Of a stretch of 64,000 nt of DNA, positions 55,879 to 64,000 are shown one piece after another; positions within the stretch are counted from its first letter, which is position 1, and each line of letters begins with the position of its first letter. The stretch lies in contig NC_135041.1 of the NCBI RefSeq assembly GCF_051020975.1, positions 3,484,256 to 3,548,255 of the forward strand, read 5' to 3'. Origin of the DNA: Osmia lignaria lignaria. Its lineage: Eukaryota > Arthropoda > Insecta > Hymenoptera > Megachilidae. The notes beneath the pieces were generated by a model that saw nothing but the letters and a program-made list of their open reading frames with translations, had not been told where the DNA came from and did not search any database. Made by a program: the position numbers and the translations under genes.

Positions 55879-56586
55879 CCAGTAATATACAATAATGATG
55901 AATAGTAATTTTGAAAATTGCAAATTGCGAATTGAAAATTGAAAATCAATTATTCTGATTTTTATTAACACGTAGAGTTTTCATATGATTTACAACAAAG
56001 GTCCATTTTTATTAGGGCAGTAAGCGTATTAAACTCAACCATTCATTAGGAATATGGTAAAAATTATCAAATTTTCATCGTCGAATGCTGACATACGCTA
56101 GATTTGATTGTCGTTTAAAAATTTTTTATATTCATAGCCGCATTTAGGTTTCTTTGTTCATTCAAATCAAAGAATTTTTTTATTGAACAGTAAGAATTAC
56201 ATTTTTTCAGAAAGTTAATACTTCTTTTTAATTTTTTAGCAAATTCTACGTCACTTTTTTCTATTCTACGAACCGTGATAATTGCTTTCTCAATATTCTT
56301 CTAATCTTTAGATTATTCTTAATTTTTGCGATTACTTTCTATATATCTCACAAACTATTGATTCTTTAAATATTGTACTCTATCACTCTTCTATGTAGAA
56401 TGTTTAATAGAATCAGTCTGTTAAAAAGAAAAAAGAAGGAAAAGACAAAGATCGCCGTGAAATTTTAGAATATATGATCTTAAAATGTTTATTGTAATAG
56501 TCTAATTTGTTTCTAGAAATATTGTAACTTCCTGCCAAAGTAGGAAAATCCTTGTATTAAATCATAGTTTCTGTATTTCTTATTAA

Positions 56587-56762
56587 CGCGTTCGCTACTA
56601 GCGTTACAAAATTATGACACATTGAAAAATCAAATCCGTATGCTCGTCTACTAGATTTTAATACTAATTGAATAAAAATCTGTACTATATTTTACAGAAT
56701 TTCGAAAAAGAAATGATGGGCTATGGTTGGAATTTCTTTTCAGCAACGCGGTAGCGAACGTA
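56587..56762. mobile_element. TTAA-flanked MITE, 176 bp
   Basis: CGCGTTCGCTACTAGCGTT at the left and, inverted, TACGTTCGCTACCGCGTTG at the right, flanked by TTAA (56583-56586 and 56763-56766). TTAA duplication is the piggyBac signature. Confidence 0.7.
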
Positions 56763-57020
56763 TTAATCGTTTTACTAATTTCCTAATTTTCCAAGAAACT
56801 AACTTATAGAATAAACAGAAGGTAACTTATACAACATAATAATTGGCATCATAGAAACTATTTTTTTTTTTACCTCTGCTTGGTAAACCCTATTGGGATG
56901 GTTAAAAAAATCACAGTTTTATCAATTTTTATTGCATTTCTAACAACGTTTAACACTAAATTCTAACAAATGAGAGAAAAGTAGAATAATAAGTAATGTT
57001 CTATTTTACTAATAAGCTTA

Positions 57021-57060
57021 TTAACCCTCGGACGGCGGACCATAAAGAGAGCCCTAATTA
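57021..57060 (+). other. Possible piggyBac-type end
   Basis: TTAACCCTCGGACGGCGGAC at 57021 has the TTAA-CCC start of piggyBac-type termini. No partner end seen. Confidence 0.3.
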
Positions 57061-58347
57061 TAATTTAATTTTGTATTTCATATTACTTCTAAACTTTACA
57101 TATTAAACTTTTTCGTTTAAAAATTGTGCATTTAAATTTTAGGTTAATATCTTTATACATGTTTTGTAAGTTTAGGTCTCAATTGACTTAGATTCCGCTG
57201 TTCAAGAGTTCATTTGTCTACTACAAAAGATTAAAATAAACTATTATTAAATGAAAGTGGAAAGGGAAAAGTTTAAAGAATAAACAAAATGTGTTCATTT
57301 CAAGTAAGCAAGAAAAACAAGTAACTTTACTTACAGAATGACCTGATAGAACAGCGTTATGATGAAGATAAAAAGACGGATAAGAATAATAGGTAAAGAG
57401 AAATGAAGCTACTCTGATTCATAGCTGATGAAAGAACAGTGTGCAAAGTACAATAGGTATGTAAGTCCTGGCGCCATTCCAATTCTCTACGCGAGGAGCT
57501 GCGATCATCAAATCGATGGCTTACAAGAAACACCGGGTCGAACTACATATAATCAAACGACTAACGCTTGATATCCATTCAACGCAAGACTCATATAAAA
57601 AAGGTCATTAAGACGGTCGTTTCGTTTACGGTATGCAGATGTAAACGAGCGTTGTACCGGTTTCGTGGCAGAGGTATTTGCCGGTTTGCACGCTCTTTAT
57701 TTAAACGGTAAAGGCATATCTACTTGAAAAAGTATATGAAGCTAGTTTGAAAATGAACGCTAAATGCGGACCAATAACATTGTCCAACAGCCAATTGATG
57801 TTTCAATATCCGCTGTATCATTTTATTTTAGTTTCACGCACTCATTACTTGTCTGTTGATCGTTTTTATTTAGCATCTTTAGTTTCTACAAAAGTCGAAG
57901 TTTAAATTATGTTTTAGATTTATCAATTATACAGGAAGTACTGGTACTTACCAGACTCAAGCCAAAATTCATTTGTTTATTTATGTAAAACTTCCATTAC
58001 AAAGTTAATCTAACAATAAGAGTAGAAGTATGAATATGTACTATAATTAATAAGATTTGCATGAGGCAAAATATGATTATCATCTGAGATGGTACATTTC
58101 CGATAAAATCAGGTTTTTCTAATGAAAATGACGATATAGGGGAAGCAGGAATTCTCAAAATCTTAATTTTGCCAATATTAACATTAAGAGTGATTTAGGA
58201 ACAAAATATTATAATATTTAATATTATTAAATACTATAAAATTTAATGTATAGCAAAGCAGTGCGAATAATAAATAAATATCAATTCAAATTTTTGCACA
58301 TAAACGTGTGTATACACAAGTGGTGGAAGGCCACAAACCTATACATA
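57061..58347. other. AT-rich unassigned DNA
   Basis: No gene. ATAGGGGAAGCAGGAATTC at 58136 resembles the end of the element at 58348 and may be a fragment of the same family. Confidence 0.35.
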
Positions 58348-59042
58348 TAGGGGAAGGTGAAGCGTCATGGTTACTGCGGGTGAATTGACCACTTGAATTT
58401 ATAATAATATAAATGAAATTTTAATTTTTAAATTATATTAACTTTATTTAAAAACATGAACTTTATAATAAGAGAAAGCAGATGAAATCTATTGCTTTTA
58501 GTTTAAAACTGATATCAAATGGTAAAAATTTTAAGCCCCAAAACGTTAAAATTAGGATTTTTCTCCTTAATCAGAGAATATTAAATCAACCCTAAATTCA
58601 ATGTTTATAGATAAGAAATGAAATTTGAATGATTTTATTTTATGTCTGTCATATACTTAATCAATTTCTCAAGTCTTACCTATTATTTAATTTCATTTAA
58701 AACACTGGTCCTGGCGGTTACCGATTCAGCGAAATTTTAACCTCAAAATGAACGCTATAGCGTTGAAAGGTTCACCAATTAAAAAAGTTTATCCAAATTT
58801 TTTATTATTATTTATGTGATAAAATGTTACACGTCACCCCAATAATTGACTAAAAATGACATTTTCTATATTGTTATTAAAACTACAAAATTGATGAGAT
58901 TTTTTAGAAAGGACAAGTTGAAATAAGATGGATTAAGGATTGTAGATTATTTATACGTTGTTTACTTTTTGATTTTTTATCGTCGAATTACTAAAAAAAG
59001 TACATAACGTAGACAGTGGCTATGATGTCCCGCTTTCCCCTA
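58348..59042. mobile_element. DNA element, TAGGGGAA termini, 695 bp
   Basis: Left TAGGGGAAGGTGAAGCGTCAT and right (inverted) TAGGGGAAAGCGGGACATCAT form imperfect TIRs. AT-rich interior without transposase. Confidence 0.6.
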
Positions 59043-59054
59043 CATGTACTTATG

Positions 59055-59170
59055 TACAGTGTGTCCGTGCTAAACTGTGACAGACGTTTTATTTCGTAAC
59101 TATTGATGATAGGAAAAATTGTTTATATGGGAATTGCACGGTACAAGGGGGCCCATGTTTTTCCACTAAA
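59055..59170 (+). mobile_element. Second copy of the GTGTCCGTGCTAAA element end
   Basis: Matches 13018-13140 over about 115 bp, including AACTATTGATGATA.GAAAAA and TGTTTATATGG.AATTGCAC. The two copies have the same orientation. Confidence 0.7.
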
Positions 59171-60904
59171 ATGGAAAAAAAGGAAAAACAGAAGAACACT
59201 CACTTTCTATTATCAATAAGTTCCAATGTTTAGTTTTTTAAAATAATTTGATCTTTACTATTCTAAACATGTTCGTTGTCGTACTCCACAAGCGGGTTGG
59301 TTGTTACATGCCTCAGCGTCTAAGCATCGACGAAGAATCCTATCATTGTATGATCGACAACGGACGTAGTAACATCGTCTATTATCAACTTCCCTGAGCA
59401 CAAAACATATCATTTTTACATTTTGTATATTTATTCTGTACCTCATTTTTATGAAAATTGAAAAATACAGTAAATGCTGTCACCTTTATTTTGCTAAATA
59501 CTATTCATGAAATGTATTATATCGAAGTAGATATGCTGTTAGCGGCTAACAGATTCTCCGTTTCATCATTACTCATGAACAGACTGCGGGTATTTATACA
59601 TTTATGGCATATGAAAGTACATAAAATACACGCAAACCCTGCGTTATATGTCAAAAATCAATACAACGTATTTACAACACGAAAAATACAAGGAAACATG
59701 GAAAAGTAATGTGATATTTTCGATCGGCTTAAAAGAGAAAATATATTGTATGAAAATAAGTATCCGCAAGCTTTTATCTGATGATAAAACATAATCTTGG
59801 GACAAAGTTGACTCGATGTTAGCCATGTAACGATTATGTAGGGTTATATTTCAAGGTTTACAAATATTTTTTTAAACCTTCTCAGCATCTTCCGCGTACA
59901 TAATTATACTATATGTATAATCTCTTAACAATACGAAAACTTAACTTTTTAGAATTTTGCTAATATTTAATTATACATATAGGTAAAGGTTTTAGGAAGT
60001 TAGGTCCAAAAATAGCGAATTTTTACTTTTTCTTTGATTTCAAAAAAGAATTGTGTATCTGATAGAAATAAAAGTCCACAAATCTGAGTCTTAAATAATT
60101 CGAATTCTGTTATTTAAGGATTAAAACGCAAATGTTTACATTTTGAGTGCGTAATTCACTAAGAATTAAATTAACTGGATATAAATGTAGAGGAAGTATA
60201 TCAACTAATTTGAAGATATTTTTATTATAATTACGTGTTTAGTATCCAATTTGCAATACATGTGGTAACAGCGCTCCCTAATACCAATGAATATCTAACA
60301 TCTAATCAGCAGTACATGTGCAAGTCGCACTTGTACTCTTGGCTAGTTTAACAGTTCACAGCACATTTGCGTTAAATTCACATAAATAGTCTATACACTA
60401 CATCGAATTAGTGCTATAATAATTTGAAACAATAAAGCAGTAAAGTGAATAAATTATGAACTGCTATTTAATTATATGTAATTATATATTCAATTTATCA
60501 CTACTAAATTGATTGAAACATCAATTATCAGTATTTTGTTTTATATAATAGATTAGGTACACTACAATGTAACGCGTATAAATTGTTAACGATCAACGAT
60601 TCTGCTTAATAAATACAAGAATTTAACAATGAACAATTCAATGTTTAATTAATATAATTGTTACAATCAACGAGCTATTAGTAACGCGTAACTAAATTAT
60701 GTTATTGCCGTAATTTGAGTGATTATTAAAAACAGAACAAAATAATAATTACATATCGTTGGTTTGCAAAATTCTTAATTTTAAGATACAAAAAATTAAT
60801 TTTAAAAGTGCACTGTTTTTATTTAGAGTTAGGGTTTAATTTTAATTTAAAATTTGTTATTATCCTAAGTTCTTAAATATTATACTATTTCTTTAGATAA
60901 TGTG
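59171..60904. other. AT-rich unassigned DNA
   Basis: No feature supported. Confidence 0.4.
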
Positions 60905-61130
60905 TATTAGGTGTACAAATTAGTTTGGCGCCTTTCGTATTACGCCTTCTTAATTACTATTTTAGATTTCAATATTTTCCCGCGCTTCTGTGTATTTGAA
61001 AAGAGGCGCGAAAATCCTACAATAATAACCATAAATTCAATAATTGGAGTTGCTATAACTTTTTGAAAAAAATCTCCAGTTTAGAAAGAAGAGGCACCGA
61101 ATTACATCGTATATGTATACGATGTATTAG
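60905..61130. mobile_element. Copy of the TATTAGGTGTACAAA MITE family
   Basis: TATTAGGTGTACAAATTAGT, then GGCGCCTTTCGTATTACG and TTAATTACTATTTTAGAT, parallel 54807-54870. The right end is decayed around a TACGATG palindrome. Confidence 0.65.
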
Positions 61131-64000
61131 ATATATCTAATATTTTTCTAATAATATATAAAAGTCCTTTATTTAATGCATAAAGTGTTTAATTATATTC
61201 AGGGCATTGTTATACAGTATATTTTAGGTAGGTAATTAATCAAACAATTTTTCTGATTTATTTGTCTTTAAGAGTTTTTATTTCTTAGAAATAAATTTTG
61301 AAAACCATGGTATCTTTTGAACTGGTAAAGGTAATCTAAGTCATTAAGTTGAAAATATAACGTGTTGCAACTGCATATGGTATTCATGACCATGTAAAGT
61401 TTTAATGCGCCGTTCGATTCGAGGACAGCAAACTGCTGGTATCGTTATTGTTATCTGGTAAAAAACTGTTTCGAAACTTGTTTAGAGTAACGTGGAAAGC
61501 AGCAACCGTGAAGCATAGCCGGGAAAGGAGAGGTAGACTGTAGAAAATTAGTTAATTAGTTTTCCCTGGCCGGATAGATGGGTGGTCGTGTTGCGGCATG
61601 GATTTTAATGTGGTCATTTTCATACTGGGGTGGTGGTGGTCGTGGCGCTGTAAACTAAAGTAATAGGAGGACTGGCAATTTAATAGAAATGTAATCACCA
61701 TTTTGATGCAAAGTAATACAACACCTCGCCCCCTATCTCCATTTCTATTGTTTCGACAACTGCTATAGTTTTTCTTACAGTTTAACGGCAAAGGAAAATA
61801 GATGCAACATTTGTAACCATTTTTAGGAAAGTAATGAGTTTTGAACTATAGTAAAATAAAGAAGCTTTATATAAGTTTTAATTCCCGGAAGCGGAGTGCA
61901 CGACTGTATTCCCTGAAAAAAACTAAGATACACGTACGTGTATACGTGTTTTCAGAATCGCAATAGGATCGATAGTTTTGGAGATACATATACCTTCCTA
62001 AAGTTTCTTAAATTCGACCAATCAGAACACAGTCACACATGGAATGCAAGAACGTCCGCTCAACGATACGTGCGTGTGTATCGATGGATATTTGAAATCG
62101 AACAAAAGTGTTGCCTCGTAGACCCTTCAGGTCCCGGCAAAATAACCATCAGGTAGAAGTTACACCAGAATCTATAAAACCGATGCCTGGTCGGCTACCC
62201 TTCATTGGGGTCGCGCACCGTTAGGCATTCCGCAATTAAAAATTATGGAATTCCCAAAAATTATGCAAAAACCCACGGCAAATCGTCGACTGCCTCACCT
62301 TCATTCCTTCACACCTCCCACCACATTTTCTCCACCACTTTCTCCGAAACCAAAAAATCCTGCTCAATTCATAATACTATTTTCCCTTCCGTTCTGCAAT
62401 TTCTTCCTGCGTTCCCACCAATCAGCGATAGTTCTACCCATAGACAATTTCCCTTTCTGCACTCACACGAAAACGAAAGCAGAACTCCGACAACTCTCGT
62501 AGTATTAACGCCTCTGAAAACACACACACTGTCATTTGTACATCATACAGTCTGTTATTGAAATATAGTTGATATTAAGTCAATCAATCGACTCAATCAT
62601 TGAACGTAAAACAATTCTCGAGTATTAAATTATTCGAGAATAGCTGAGACATTTGAGAGCGAAACAACGGTCTCAGCTCACAGTATTATACAAAAAGATT
62701 GCGACATTCATTTACGGATTTATTAGAAGCCATTTTTGCAAGTCATTTTATTCCTTTATTGTTCCGCTATGAATTAAGAGATTGTTACTTTTTAAATAAA
62801 AATTTATTGATAACGCAGCTAAAAAGATTCGTGACCCGATTTCGTTCTGAATTTTCGAGTACCCATACATCCCTACTATTTTGTAGTACTTTTATGTCAT
62901 TAAATTGTGTTTAGATTATTACATTAAATTGGACTTCTTATATTTCGAAATTTCTCATTTGATATGCAACAACCTAATAGATACCTGTCCATCGAAGAGA
63001 TGATTTTCAGGAAAGTTAACTTCCACCACATTTTACATCGCGAGAATCAATTTTCACGCGTTGGAATTACGTGCGTCTAGACACGTTACGATATATCGAT
63101 CGTTCAGTCTTTCGGGTTACGTTCAAGCGGTACAGTAATTTCCCATGGTCAGGTCAGCTATTTCAGTACGCAGATTGTGGATTATAGATCGGCGTGAAAT
63201 TTATTAATTAAACCCAAAATAAAGATTTCGTTTAATATCCAAATTCGAAGGAACGGTGTTCGTACCGTTTGCATTCCGTTTAATACACAATTATGCAATG
63301 TTTGTAAAATATTGCATAAATGGTACATTATGAATTTCGGTATTATTCGTGTATCGTTGTCCGTTGCGCTCTTTTTCTCACGGAATTTCATTTTATATTA
63401 TTTAATCGTGGCAAATGCAAAGTATGCTATCTATAATATATGTATGTATCGGTTTCTTCATGGAATATTTGCTAACCGTATATAAGCCCCTTTTTAAACA
63501 TTTTACACGTATATATTCGAAGTAAATCATTATCAATCATTTTTTATCATTTTCAATGATTCAAAAGTTGCTTGTATATTGTTTAAAATAATTTTGTATG
63601 CTTTTGACACAAACAAGAATTGAAATTAGATATTAGTTTATGGGTATACTTGAATTTTATTTAAATAAAAATATTGTATTTGTTTTAAATATTGCATTTA
63701 CAAATTATCATTATTTAATGCCCAAATTTCTTTTGCGAGTGCTTTTTTAGAATAATGTTTTTCCTTCATTTAAAATCTTGGTTGCACGTATGTATGTATT
63801 AATCCATTAACGTTTAAAAGGAAACGAGTACATGTTGCAGAATTATTTTGTTGTTTAAATTCAGTGAACATATAATATAATGTTAACTAATAAGTAAATA
63901 ACTTAAACTTGATTACTAGTAACGTAATTAAGTTATCTATATTGCACTGTCGCTCAATTGTTTTTGTTTATTTTAAATTAACAGTGAAACTACCGGCGTT
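61131..64000. other. Unassigned DNA to window end
   Basis: AT-rich, with a C-rich patch at 62260-62530. A 118-codon frame there (62205-62561) is Ser/Thr/Pro/His-rich and motif-free, so it is not called as a gene. Confidence 0.4.

Noticed and set aside
62205..62561. 118-codon plus-strand frame
   Set aside because: Low-complexity Ser/Thr/Pro/His composition from a C-rich patch; no domain.
1..64000. CRISPR arrays, bacterial operons, rRNA genes
   Set aside because: None of the expected structures is present; all features fit a eukaryotic insect genome.

Overview
The window looks like AT-rich insect nuclear DNA, most likely hymenopteran (ant, bee or wasp). The reasons are its base composition, a mariner transposase, RNase H-bearing LINEs, an insect-type Ty1/copia element, and many short inverted-repeat elements ending in ACAGGGTGTCC or ACAGGGTGATC. 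That assignment is inference. I found no complete host protein-coding gene, no rRNA, no convincing intact tRNA and no CRISPR array.

Region 1 to 36 kb is a dense, nested transposon graveyard. A LINE 3' end (0.28-1.08 kb) abuts a MITE. A decayed Ty1/copia element (6.25-9.30 kb) sits inside an older MITE, carries a 430-bp palindromic insertion in pol, and has an inverted duplication in place of its RT core. At 9.59-11.28 kb an inverted-repeat element contains a second element, which contains a pogo-like element with a zinc-finger remnant. At 12.2-16 kb there are one foldback element and three hairpin MITEs. From 16.3 to 23.5 kb one minus-strand LINE is split into four pieces by three insertions: a 1.5-kb long-TIR element, a 2.1-kb foldback composite and a 901-bp near-perfect palindrome with a TAA target duplication. 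A near full-length but broken mariner (24.94-26.22 kb) is nested in another MITE. Two palindromic elements follow at 31.9-32.6 and 34.7-35.8 kb.

Region 36 to 64 kb has fewer recognisable repeats. It holds two diverged copies of an older duplicated segment (33.6-34.3 and 40.5-41.35 kb), one of which carries a GC-rich retroposon-like insertion with a 16-bp target duplication. It also has a second member of the 31.9-kb palindrome family at 50.7 kb, TTAA-flanked and mariner-like MITEs at 54-61 kb, and two CpG/GC-rich islands (44.5-45.3 and 49.6-50.3 kb). The islands are the best candidates for a host promoter or 5' exon. The rest is AT-rich DNA without supportable coding potential, consistent with intergenic or intronic sequence.

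The most unusual object is the 901-bp palindrome at 22267-23167. Each arm carries a tRNA-like pol III A/B-box unit followed by a T-run, plus a cysteine-rich coding remnant, and removing the element with one TAA restores the host LINE reading frame.
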